From the NCBI RefSeq assembly GCF_050908995.1, contig NC_135119.1:26503001-26567000 (forward strand): a DNA stretch of 64,000 bases, read 5' to 3'. The translations under genes and the position numbers were made by a program. The notes under the pieces are model-generated. The model did no database searches, was not told the origin of the DNA, and saw only the letters and a program-made list of their open reading frames with translations. Below, piece by piece: positions 11,903-21,868 of the stretch (its first letter is position 1; the number at the start of each line of letters is the position of its first letter). The stretch is from Andrena cerasifolii (lineage: Eukaryota > Arthropoda > Insecta > Hymenoptera > Andrenidae).

Positions 11903-14105
11903 GTTGGCAGCCATGACGTTGGTATTAGCTACTGGAAATATAAATTGAGTGTATTACATTAGAAATGAGGAGTTGAGACTTAAGAATCTTATCAGCCACA
12001 AAAGATCATCTTACTACCATCCATTCTTTGTCCAAATGGAGGTACAGTCAGCCCTAACGAAGGAGAAGGCTGATTCAATTGTGCTATTAACGCACTGTTT
12101 TGTGTATTCGCTGGACCACCTCCTGGCGTTACGAAAGGCCTCCATCTAGTGTGGTTTGGCCTCGGTCCTACGGGTGTCGGGTGGTAAGTCGGTGGAGCAT
12201 TTATTTGAGTGTTGTAAGGAGGTCTTCCAACGTTCATAGCAGCCGCAATAGGCACAACAGCTTGGTGAACTGATGCGATATTCTGCGGTGCTTGGTTTCT
12301 AAACGGAGGACCTTGTGGCTGAGACGGCTGAGTAATATTCTGCTGAACTTGATTCGTGTTTGGGCTGTCGTTGCTCTGTAACGGGCTCAGTGGGATCTGT
12401 GCAGCTGTACCGGGAGTGGTGTGGACAGGCCCACCCATGGCAGGGCTGACCGGTCTTTCTTTCAAATTGTAATTACGTAACAGCACCAAATGTCGTGGGT
12501 CCTTTGCGTAATTTTTCGTTTGAGACGATTGAAGATCTCCCCCGGCTTTCTCAAATAATTTAAATAACGCAGGTATCTTTCTGGGCGACAGAATCGAGAG
12601 GTTAATGTTTCTCTAGAAAAGAAAAGATTCATGTAAATCGAATTTATCACCTGTGCCCGATTAATTCACTTCAACGCACGTCTTGGTAAAGCGCAGCCAG
12701 CTGCTCTATAGTGTGGCCAACGAATTTGTACGACTCTTGTATGACTGTTTGGTACGGTGGAGAATTACATATCAGAACACAGTGCTTCTGCGATGCTGTG
12801 TTGGGTTCCCGTCGTAATTGCAAGTCCTCGAAGCACTGCAATCCAGTGGCGAGACCTTCCCCAATATTCGCGCAGCATTCTCCTTTCCCACCAACCATCC
12901 TATTCACAGAAAAAAATCATACAGACATTCGTTGAGAAAATTAGAAAGTATCACGTTAAAGATTCTGCTTACTCCAATTTATCTAGAACGAGTAGTAACT
13001 TCTGAGGATTGGCGTAAGGCCCGAAAGTTTCTGTGCATGGCGACGGTAAGCAATCGGCAGCATGGTACACGACTATACCGTACAAAGTTGCGCTATTCTG
13101 TAGAATGAAATTACTGTAGTAGATACATCAATTTTGAAATATAAATCATATTATTCATCGTTGTACCTCAGAGACATATTCTCTGTCTTCGATGGGGCCT
13201 TGATTGAAATACCTGTAAGATACAATAACGCCAGATGAGCAAGCTTGGAATAACTGATTAAAGGAAGGCTCTAATTACGCCTCGCCTCAACGCAACTTCT
13301 TTTCTCACTCACATCTAAACTCGCGTCGCCTCGATTTTGCATGTTTGCTCAGTCGTTCAGAGAACTTCTCCCTGTGCAGTCGTCGATTCAGTTCGCATAA
13401 TTATGCTTCCATCTACTCACACTACGCTTCGCCTCTCCACCTTAAAATATTCTAGAGGAGAAATCCACTGAACGGATTTACGCTGAGGCAAGGCGAGGTG
13501 TAGTGTGAGTCAAATTGTCAAACTACATAAGAAAAGCATAGGAAGAATAAAATGAGCCTAGGCGAGGCGTAGTGAGAACCTACCTTAATGGGGTACAGGA
13601 CTACAGAAATCTCGAAAAATCAATTTTTTTATTATCTGAAAGTGTCATCCTTTGTGAACATTTGCAAGAAAGTTTCATGAGGAAATTCGAATAATTACGG
13701 AAATTATAGCGCTGAACGTAACTGACAAGGGAAGATCCTGAACCCGAAAATTAAAAAAATTCTGAAACTTTGTGAATATATAGAGAATTTCCTCCTGATT
13801 ACAACACAATTTTTGTTTGCTGCCCAAATTCACTCTAAGGGGGTACTGTCCACTACATGCACACTTTCCTACGAAGTATGGATATCTAACATAAAATTTA
13901 AAAAAAATTGCACTTTTTTCCGGGCTTCAAGGTATTGTTCTACCTTAAATCAGACATAAGGAGAACGATTATCTATAACTTACTCGAGCGTGGGAAGAAG
14001 GTAATTTGTTCTGAGGTCATTGAGGTAGGCACCGTTAACCGCAGTTCCCTCGATAACAAATATTACGTCGGCTTGTATGCCGTGTTCCGTGGGACCCGCT
14101 ACCAT
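9226..14105 (-). CDS. MED25: Mediator complex subunit 25, complete, 14 exons
   Basis: Subunit of the nuclear Mediator coactivator that contacts transcription activators. Exons in transcript order: 14105-13984, 13212-13167, 13097-12973, 12899-12680, 12612-12015, 11931-11600, 11520-11339, 11266-11104, 11036-10845, 10403-10209, 10118-9936, 9836-9777, 9674-9561, 9372-9226. The sum is 892 residues, close to the Drosophila length. The N-terminal VWA-like Mediator-binding domain (about 1-215) shows DVIFVIEGTA, GGKGECCANIGEGLATGL and CVLICNSPPY. A Pro-rich linker and a glutamine tract (about 370-480) follow. The activator-interaction (ACID/PTOV) domain (about 481-660) shows VIEWVEKAK, WPQKLLMQLMP, SSGFAGCVHF and LGFIPNDQTGFVDRLR. 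A Gln/Met-rich tail follows. The acceptor at 11520 has a poor pyrimidine tract, and the donor at 12015 could be 12018 (one residue difference). Confidence 0.94.
11791..11905 (-). repeat. CAG/CAA repeat encoding the MED25 poly-glutamine tract
   Basis: CTG and TTG triplets on the plus strand (CAG and CAA on the coding strand) encode two glutamine runs inside MED25 exon 6, about 13-17 residues each, separated by short interruptions. The longest uninterrupted CAG run is about eight units near 11880-11901. Such tracts are commonly length-polymorphic. Confidence 0.85.
13262..13584. mobile_element. TTAA-flanked MITE, 'CTCGCC' family, copy 1 (MED25 intron 1)
   Basis: A 323-bp element lies between TTAA at 13258-13261 and 13585-13588. 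Its terminal inverted repeats resemble GGTAGGCTCTCACTACGCC and are followed by TCGCCTC motifs. It lies in the first MED25 intron. A second copy, in reverse orientation, is at 22052-22382 in the first Mcr intron; both share the internal segment CGCAACTTCTTTTC. Confidence 0.75.
13725..13850. repeat. Single arm of the foldback family seen at 48113-48520
   Basis: The sequence starting ACAAGGGAAGATCC and running through TCTGAAACTTTGTGAAT to CACTCTAAGGGGGTA matches both arms of the element at 48.1-48.5 kb. Only one arm was recognised here, so this is a partial copy or a solo arm in the first MED25 intron. Confidence 0.65.
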
Positions 14106-15795
14106 TTTCGCTTCGTTTTCTGGGAAAGTGCCGAAGAAACATTTAATATTTAACAACTACCGCTACATGTACTAATTGTATATGTGACAAATTTACCTGT
14201 GTTAAATGTTTGAAAACATACAATTTATGATGACAATCTAAGCAGATCTTCTACAGTTCTCGTCGGTATTGCACTTGCGATGTATATTCCAAATTACATT
14301 ACTATCGCGTAATGCACGATTCACGAAGAATTTAAAAGGCGAGTATCAACATCATCGAACGTCACTCCATTTTCTTCCTTCCTTTTCTAAAACCAATTCC
14401 AATGTATTCACATCTGTTAAATACACCAGCCTATCCAACCGCGTGGCAATTAAATCATGGTTGTACAATTTAAACTTTAAAGCTCTGAGTTGAGAGTGAT
14501 TCTTGTGAATATCAACGTAAAACGACATACGATTGCTTAACGATTTATTAAATTGCATAGAGTGGAATTCAGTGGAATTTTTAAACATAGAATATGACAT
14601 AAACCTCCTTGTTCTCACTCAACGTGAGCAATTCTATAATTTTGTTCCGATCTGTTGGCAATACTACGTTTGCAGGTGAAAGTATTGTTTATAAAATTAG
14701 AATTATAATATGCATTAATTAAAAATATTGAGGAATAAAAGTTATCTGAATTCGTGCATTGATTTTTCATAAAGAAATTAATATTTCAGGAATGTTTAAA
14801 AAATTATTGCAGGCTCAGCCAATGGGCGCAATCAGTATCAGTGCCCGATCTATAGCTCTTCAGCCGCTCTGAGTAAAAATCATTTTCGCCGCCCTTATAT
14901 TTAATTATAGGTAGATAATTTATTTTATCATATTTTTGACAGTGAGTGAATTTTTTTGTAGGTATTCATTGAATAACGAAAGCCTTTTGTTTTGATACTT
15001 CATTCAAACATGTATTACCTCCTTTTCCCGATTTTTCAAAATGTTTTACTTCTTTCATTGGTTTTTATTGATTTTAATTTTCTCTTTCTACTAATTTGCC
15101 GCTCTTGGTAGTTTTCTTGGGCCCCTAGACCGGGCCCTGCTCAGGATGTAATTATTTAAGAATAAGATCCAGTTTTCCTTTCTTTTTACAAAGCTCCTTT
15201 TTTGAGGGGTGCCAGGGCCCCTTGGCCCCCCTCTGTGTACGCCACTAGGCTCAACGTGAGCTAGAACAGCCAATGAACTGCTGCTTCTGGACTGCGAGGA
15301 TTCGAAATCGACGTTAAGCTCGCATAACGAACATCGATAACCCGTCAAAGTCGTGGAACTCGTGGATGCGTACTTCGTGATACGGTCACGTGACCAGTGT
15401 CCGTTGTTTCGAAATAATTCAAATTTGTAAATAAATTCACGAATCCTCGCGATATAATTACGAGAGCGTGAAAACCGAGCTGGCAAAGTAAGACTGACAA
15501 TTTTGTAAAATAAATCCATAAAACAGTGACATTACTTTTCGAAGTTATCAACCACTGACCGATAGATCGAGCTGAGAAAAAGCGTTAGAAGATCAGTAGC
15601 ATTGGAAGTAGGTATTCCAAACCGTTTTCAGACATATTGTTTAAAGGAAATTTTCCAGTCCAGTAAAGAATTAAATGTATTCAGCACGCAAAAAATGCAA
15701 CAAAAATTCTTTGTGGCGTTTACTTGCTGATAAATCAGTTTCTTAAGCACAGCTTTTTTACGTAATAATGTTGTTTATTTCTTCTTTGCATTAGA
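14106..15795. other. Divergent intergenic region between MED25 and bora
   Basis: MED25 (minus) and bora (plus) start codons face away from each other across 1.7 kb. The region should contain both promoters and any untranslated first exons. A pyrimidine-rich stretch ending TTCTTTGCATTAG at 15794, immediately before the bora ATG, looks like a splice acceptor, so bora probably has a non-coding first exon here. No convincing TATA box was found. Open frames in this stretch, such as one at 15091-15519 (minus), match nothing I recognise. Confidence 0.45.
14630..15249. mobile_element. Candidate inserted segment between 12-bp direct repeats
   Basis: CTCAACGTGAGC occurs exactly at 14618-14629 and again at 15250-15261. 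Just inside the right copy is a transposon-like terminus, CTCTGTGTACGCCACTAG, preceded by GGGGCC-rich sequence. The left end shows no matching inverted terminus, so the nature of the segment is unclear. Confidence 0.35.
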
Positions 15796-17980
15796 ATGGA
15801 TCAGTTAATGTGGACAACTCCGATTAAGAGCAAAAACAAATGCAATAGCTTGACGACGATGAGTCCCGTGATATATAAGACTCCTGTGAAGCAATATGAA
15901 ACGAGTTCCAAGTGCACAAAGTATCAGAGTAACGTGAATTGCCTCGGTGTTCTTCCGACCCACATTACGCCGCCATCTGGCTTGACGAAGTTTATAGCGA
16001 GGAATCCGTTTGAAAGTGATTTGAATAATAGACTGCATCTATCTGTGATTAGCCCAACAGTATTTAATAAGGTAATTCCTCGAAGCAGGGTTGACTAACT
16101 GGTGGCTCGCGAGCCACCGGGGGCTCCTAGCCTTGCTGCTACGCTGAACGGCCCCTCTCCGTATCTATCAGACTCTGACGATCGCAGTGGATTCTTCCTT
16201 CTTTCCTTCTCTTTTCGACTCCGATCGTCAGAGTCCGGTAGGTATGGAGGGGGCCGTTCAGTGTGGCAGCAAGGCGGAGGTGCCCCCGGTGGCCCGCGAG
16301 ACATCAGTTAGTCAACCCTGCCTTGAAGCATTCCTTTATTAATAGGTAATCTTTCTCTAAATCCTTAATGAAACGCAGGTTTCGAGTCCGTCTGAACATT
16401 CCCCTAACTTTACATGGAGCGTGGACGACCTGGCACTTATACAGCCAGCGAAAATAGAAGAATTCCCTGTGCAGATGCACTGCGTGGACCCAGAGACTGA
16501 GATTAAAACCCAGGCAGCCATCGATATGTTTTTCAAGAAGCATCAGATCATTCCCAGTCCTTGGGAAATAAGGAAGAAGGACAGTAGAATGAAGATCGAA
16601 GTGGACACTCCCATGCGAGCCTCCAGCGACTTGAATTCGGAGTCTCCCAAGTCGACGAAAGATGGTATTTGCTTTGGAAGTTAAACGACGCGTTTTCTGT
16701 ATTTTACTTCGGAATTTTCCTCAGGTTGGAGTCAAACAGTATTATCGCTTCCGGCTGAATTGCCACAGCACGTGGAAGAAGTTTTGAAGCCTTATTTTAC
16801 GTTCACTCAAGTAACTAAGTTAATATCTGGAAACAGTGGACGCTCGACTATTAATTTATTTCTAAGCTTCGATTGTTTCATTTGTAGGAACAGAACGTTG
16901 AAAGTAACGACGTGAACTCGAGTAATAACTCGTTGCGGAGGAAGCTGTTCTTTAATCACAATGACTGTTTAGAGGACGAAGACGAGTCCTCTGTTTGCCT
17001 GACGCCTGTAAAAATGAACGGCTCCTTGGTACTGTCTTCCAGTCCACCGCAAAGTGGAATGTTAGTTCATGGAACTCCCTTGAAGGTAAATAGGTCTTGT
17101 TTTTATATATAACTTCCTTTATTCCACTCGTATGAACGTGAAAGAATTTTAATGAGATCTCCTCCAGCAGACACCGAATAGAGGTAGCAATCACGATGTG
17201 TCTGAAATTGCCCCTGGAAATTTATCGCCTCCCAATATATCTCCTATACACAGCACAGTGAATAACATGTCCTGCGAAAGTGTGAGATCTCGAACTCGAT
17301 CAGTCGCTCGATTAGAGTTCAGTACGGAAATGAGCGTAGATCAAACTAGTTTGCAGCATGAGGAGTACTTTGATAACCACTCTCTAGGTAACCATAACAT
17401 CGATAGACTAATGCAAGCACAAAGGCACTGAAGTAACAATTAATATCTTTCAGACGAATCCCATGGCAAGGATAACGTGCAGGTGGCAGAAAATAAGATG
17501 GACATTTTTATGAATCTGGATACTAACTCTACGTGCGTTGAGACTGGTAACTTCATGCAAGCCACAGCTGTATCGAAAAGCTCAGACCACTTTGACCAGA
17601 ATCTTGAGAGTAAAGCAGCAGGGTTTAATTCCAACCAAAATGGCACTGGCACGTTTAAACACTTAACCGAGTCCTGCAGAATGTACACGAACGAAAGTTG
17701 CATACTGCAACAAACCAATGGGACGTTAGGCATCTCCGACCAGCAAAGCGTATCCAATTTTGCTCAAGACACTGGTTACCAGACTTACAGCATGAGCAGC
17801 ACGACAAACGTTACTGATAGTTACAACAGCACTCCGGTGAAGCAGAAAGCTTGCTGGGGAGATCGAATTATGTTAACCGATGAGGAATTTCGTCTGTCCG
17901 ACTGGAAGGAGAACATGAAGAACATATTTAGTTCCACTCCTTCGAGATCGAATAGAGAAAGGGAGAACCATATACATTAG
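15796..17980 (+). CDS. bora: Protein Bora (aurora borealis), complete, 6 coding exons
   Basis: Bora is a disordered activator that lets Aurora-A phosphorylate Polo/Plk1 at mitotic entry. Coding exons: 15796-16071, 16379-16664, 16725-16810, 16888-17085, 17168-17387 and 17454-17980 (stop 17978-17980). All phases join, giving about 530 residues; Drosophila and human proteins have about 540-560. The conserved N-terminal block reads TPPSGLTKFIARNPFESDL, then NRLHLSVISPTVF, FTWSVDDLALIQPAKIEEFP and AIDMFFKKHQIIPSPW, the hallmark Bora core. The C-terminal half is rich in Ser, Thr and Asn, with several Ser/Thr-Pro sites expected for Cdk/Plk1 regulation. The ATG follows a likely acceptor, so a 5' UTR exon lies upstream. 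Exon 5 starts at a CAGCAG tandem acceptor (17168 or 17171). Confidence 0.93.
16086..16320. mobile_element. hAT-like MITE in bora intron 1
   Basis: A 235-bp near-palindrome has ends CAGGGTTGACTAACTG and its complement, with arms of about 100 bp that include GGCTCGCGAGCC-like and CCGTTCAG segments. It is flanked by 8-bp near-identical duplications: CCTCGAAG (16078-16085) and CCTTGAAG (16321-16328). The 8-bp duplication and CAGGG terminus fit the hAT superfamily. It lies seven bases after the exon 1 donor site. Confidence 0.8.
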
Positions 17981-18029
17981 ACAAGTTTTATCTGCGTAAT
18001 ATACAGTCGAAGGATGCATGCTACTTTTA

Positions 18030-18035
18030 AATAAA
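18030..18035 (+). terminator. Polyadenylation signal AATAAA of bora
   Basis: A canonical hexamer lies 50 bases after the bora stop codon, consistent with a short 3' UTR. Confidence 0.6.
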
Positions 18036-18250
18036 AAGTCTGAACGAATAACTACGAACTGCTTATCGTGAGTTTAGAAGAAATTCAATACGTATTACAA
18101 CTTGTCCAGTTACGCCGTGTACAAGGAATTGTGTAATTGCATTTCAAACATTTGTATTATCCGTATAGGTTTTATATCTGCAATTGTAGATCGGCGTGCT
18201 GTCATGTTTTGTTTTTTAGTTAAAATTTATAGGGCGTAGATTTTAATACA

Positions 18251-18901
18251 CAGTGGCGGACGAAAGAAATTTTACAACTTTTAAAATCGCATCACTTTTT
18301 TAGAATTGGTCCAAACGACATGATTTTTTTGAGAAGCTAGAAGGATTAGTTTGCTAAGTGACGTGTTTCGTCTTGAAAAAAAATGCAATTGATCGGAATA
18401 GCAACAAAAATAGTAAAGGTTGTTTCTTAAACTTTTTTTTCAGCCTGTAATAAAAATTCAAAAAACCCGTTTGTAGATTGAAGTAAGATGTATACATGCC
18501 TAAAATTTCATTAAAATATAAACGCTTAAAGATCGCAGAATAAGGTCGAAAATCGCTGATTTCGGGAATTTCCGTGATTCTCGACCTTATTCTGCGATCT
18601 TTAAGCGTTTATAGCTCAGAGCAACGTTAATCGATTTTAATGAAATTTTAGACATGTATACATCTTCAATCTACAAACGGTTTTTTTGAATTTTCATTAC
18701 AGGCTCAAAAAAAAAGTTTAAAAAACAACCTTTACTATTTTTGTTGCTATTCCGATCAATTCCATTTTTTTTCAAAACGACGAAACACGTCACTTAGCAA
18801 AACTAATCCTTCTAGCTTCTCAAAAAACTCACGTCTTTTGGACCAATTCTAAAAAAGTTATGCGATTTTAAAAGTTGTAAACTTTCTTTCGTCCGCCACT
18901 G
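18251..18901. mobile_element. 650-bp palindromic foldback element, copy A
   Basis: The two halves (about 18251-18560 and 18590-18901) are reverse complements over nearly their whole length. The ends read CAGTGGCGGACGAAAG and its complement. The loop is a few tens of bases around TCGCTGATTTCGGGAAT. The right flank is TA; the left flank is CA, probably a mutated TA, suggesting Tc1/mariner-type insertion. It contains no coding sequence. Its arms match copy B at 39685-40340 except for the outer ~25 bp. Confidence 0.8.
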
Positions 18902-19477
18902 TACGTACAACTATGAATGTAAAAGACTGATGGTATTCAGTTCTTCACTGCCATGCGTAATCTGCAATATATATTCAGTGGTAATGGGTAAGAGTGTATC
19001 GTGTAACACGAGGAACTAAGTGGATTCTGCGATACACTGTCGAGAAGTATTTTTATATATTAGAAGACAGTACGAATACGTGAAATGTACTATCTTTCGT
19101 ACTAGAGCTGTAGCTGATTCAATGAAAGAAAATGAAATTCATCGATAGAATTCAATATGACGAAGGACGTGTCAACTGTAAGTCAAGACACTTATAATAA
19201 CTGTACATAGTCATCGAACGTCTGTGTTAATCATGAAGATCAAATATACATTTCATAATTGTGCTCGAAAATATCTTTCATTCGAATCTAAAGAGCCTCG
19301 ACCGAAGCTAATCGACGAAAATCCATCGAGAATCATCGCCAAACGAATTCAATTGTTCTCGTAAATTCTGCAACCATTTAGGGAAAAGTACTCTTCAAAA
19401 TTCCAAGTATTCCCGAATTCTATTCATTAATATTCCTATCGCTACTGTTCAGACAGGAAAAATTGTCCGGCTTTGAT

Positions 19478-20500
19478 ATGGAGGAGCGTCACGAGAAGTG
19501 CAAGTCTCAGAAGGACGAGAAATTGTATGTTCTGGAGATCTTCGTGGACTCGGTCAGCTTGTACACTGAGAAGTTGGACAGAGTCGACCCCACCTCACTC
19601 GGCGTCGACTTGAAATTCGCGGACATGCCATTATTTAGAATATTTCACACTGATTTCGGCTTAACAAAGCCTGACAGAGGGAAAGAGATGTCTCGCGAAG
19701 GTATCTTTCGCGTGGTCCACTTCAACGCAGGCAAGATATATGTGTTCACCGCCGTCCCTGGCAAGTTGGTGGAGAAGATGCGATCGAAGTCATTGTTGCT
19801 GGACGTGTACAGGATTAAGGATATCATAATATGCCCCGAAGAGGTGGTGAAGGATCCCCTGGGGAACTCCAGGATCCCTATGTCAGGCTGCCTCTGCGAT
19901 CACGTGATGATGGCCAGTAACGACATTTATCATCTGCCCAGATCGTACCAGATCAAGAACATGTTCGGCCTCGTGGACGAGCAGTTAAAGCCGAACGGCT
20001 ACATCACCTTATCCCTCCGGCTGACATGCTTCGGCACGTACGCGATGAACTCTTTCTCTACCCAGCAACAGAAGTTACTTTTCAAGAACAGCGGATCGTT
20101 CAACGAATTCCTGTGCACAAAAGTGCCATACAACGACGAGGATGATAGAAGAGCTGCAGAAGCGGGAGGCAGATACTGTTTACCCGACAAGGTATTCGAG
20201 GAGAGCGAGCTGGACACACCACCGAGGCCGGTGAATATCGCGGGCCTTGTGTTCATCTGCAGAGAGCTGGCGCTGAGGGACGGACGCCCTCCAGAAGTGA
20301 TTCATCCCAATTACCCACTGAAAATACCATACGACGACATCGTAGAGAGGGAATTTGATGTTGAGAAAGCACGTCGCCAAGGTTTCGAGGACATAATTTC
20401 TGAGAGTCCTGAACTTGTCCTAGGGGAGGCCAGTTTTTCAAAACAGACTGGGTGCATTAATATTAGATGCCCTGGCAGCATTTGTTCAGGGAGCAAGTAG
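19478..20500 (+). CDS. Uncharacterised 340-residue protein, possible MAP10 N-terminal (DUF4497)-like fold
   Basis: A single open frame runs from the first in-frame ATG (19478, MEERHEKCKSQKDEK) to the TAG at 20498-20500, with no visible intron. A possible acceptor (TGTTCAG, ending 19452) suggests a 5' UTR exon upstream. The N-terminal ~200 residues look like an all-beta domain: LYVLEIFVDSVSLYTEKL, MPLFRIFHTDFG, GKIYVFTAVPGKL, then GYITLSLRLTCFG. This pattern resembles the N-terminal domain of microtubule-associated protein 10 as I remember it; that is inference. The C-terminal part has an acidic linker, a PLKIPYDDIV segment and a Cys-rich end with CINIRCPGSICSG. No signal peptide or membrane helix is seen. 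GC content is higher than the flanks, as expected for real coding sequence. Confidence 0.75.
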   Translation: MEERHEKCKSQKDEKLYVLEIFVDSVSLYTEKLDRVDPTSLGVDLKFADMPLFRIFHTDFGLTKPDRGKEMSREGIFRVVHFNAGKIYVFTAVPGKLVEKMRSKSLLLDVYRIKDIIICPEEVVKDPLGNSRIPMSGCLCDHVMMASNDIYHLPRSYQIKNMFGLVDEQLKPNGYITLSLRLTCFGTYAMNSFSTQQQKLLFKNSGSFNEFLCTKVPYNDEDDRRAAEAGGRYCLPDKVFEESELDTPPRPVNIAGLVFICRELALRDGRPPEVIHPNYPLKIPYDDIVEREFDVEKARRQGFEDIISESPELVLGEASFSKQTGCINIRCPGSICSGSK

Positions 20501-21600
20501 CGACTGCTGACTTCGTATAAACTCTCAAAGACTCAGTTCATAAATGTGGTAATATAGCAGGTTTCAGTAATAACTCTTATATACAGTTTGATTACAATTA
20601 ATTAGTTATGCGTGTAAAAATGACGGAGTGAAAACACTCCATTGATAGAAGAGGATAGCTCGCGCCCATCCTCAAGCCTGGCGCACTGGGCGTCTTTTAA
20701 CGCTCAAGTTAGTTCATGCCTTCCACCGCCACGCGTCGCTAACGTTTCTGTGCTCGTAAACCGAAGAAATACAATTTAATAATCTTTTTACAGCAATAAA
20801 TAAGCTCTTTTACTATTGAAAATGGTCGCATAATAAACTACAGTGTCTCTACAAGTGACCGATGTCTTCGAATTGCAAATAAACAAATTAAATGCTTGTT
20901 CAGTAAATTGAACTATAGAAAAAAACGAATTAGCGGAGCGTGAAAATTAACTTATGTATTTTTAGAGCTGCATGTAAAAATGTAGACCTTTAACCACTTT
21001 GCTATAGAGTATTAGCAACCGTTTTGTTCATAATTAATTTATCAACAGTCCTTGGACACGCTTAGAATAAGTATGACGCCATTTTGAAACGTGCTCAAAT
21101 TTTCCAATTAACTATAAAATTTCCAGAAATGATTCATGGTACTTTGGCAATTGTATCTGAAAATATAGACCTTTCATTACTGTTCTATATGATATTTGTG
21201 GTTACTTTATTTATAATCGATTAGTTATTAACAATTTATCCATGCTTCTATCTTCTGATGTATTTATTATTCCCATCGGGACTTTTAAGTAATTTACAGA
21301 CCAAGTTACGCACTTTTAGAGTTGCATTCAGAAATATGTGTCTTCAGAAATCTTCAGCAGCAATGCTTCTCTACTTTAATTTTCAAAATTCTCAACGCTC
21401 GTTAGTGTAATGCACCGGCGGCTTCTAAAGATGTCGCGTGTATAGGCATTCCCTCTTGAATCGCGGTGTTTAGTCACTTTCCGTGGCGAGCCAAATACAT
21501 AGAGTGGAGTGTGTGCTACGAGCGACCACTCCTTCCAATCATGAAATTTTTTCCACGGTACGTTTAACGAGCCCATCGTCTCTTTTACTTTCCCACCGAG
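20501..21600. other. Intergenic between the 340-residue protein gene and Mcr
   Basis: I see no gene. The middle part (about 20930-21360) contains two or three diverged versions of an AT-rich segment around TTTTAGAGCTGCAT and TAGACCTTT, which may be an old tandem duplication about 200 bp long. From 21600 the sequence becomes GC-richer and leads into the Mcr 5' UTR. Confidence 0.4.
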
Positions 21601-21639
21601 CGTTCTTTCAGTTTTTAAATGCGTAAGCGTGCCGCAGCG

Positions 21640-21865
21640 GCGTCCGTTCGTGATATGTGCTTGTGATCAACGGGACGAGAAAGCGTAATTCCCCGGAGGT
21701 GAGTGGAAACGAGATGCCAGTCGGTGAGCGCGTATTTTGGGCGTTGACCGTTCATTCTACTCGCGATGAACCGTGAAACCTTCTCATCCTTGGCTTCGGT
21801 TTTTCAAACAAACGAGCATACTAATTAATAGGCGGTCGGGAATCGCTGAACGTTACGTGTTGCAG
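21640..21865 (+). promoter_or_regulatory. Likely 5' UTR exon end and first intron of Mcr
   Basis: A strong donor, GGAG|GTGAGT at 21698/21699, follows a GC-rich leader. A strong acceptor, GTGTTGCAG at 21857-21865, stands three bases before the start ATG at 21869. The simplest reading is an untranslated first exon spliced to the exon that encodes the signal peptide. The transcription start itself cannot be located. Confidence 0.5.
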
Positions 21866-21868
21866 AAA

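Noticed and set aside
14352..14618. 88-residue minus-strand frame directly upstream of MED25
   Set aside because: The MED25 start (MVAGPTEHGIQADVIFVIEG) is clear at 14105, and this frame does not resemble any N-terminal extension. A plus-strand frame overlaps it.
15091..15519. 142-residue minus-strand frame between MED25 and bora
   Set aside because: It has no family similarity, and runs over transposon-like GGGGCC-rich sequence. It has no splice context and a composition like the flanks.
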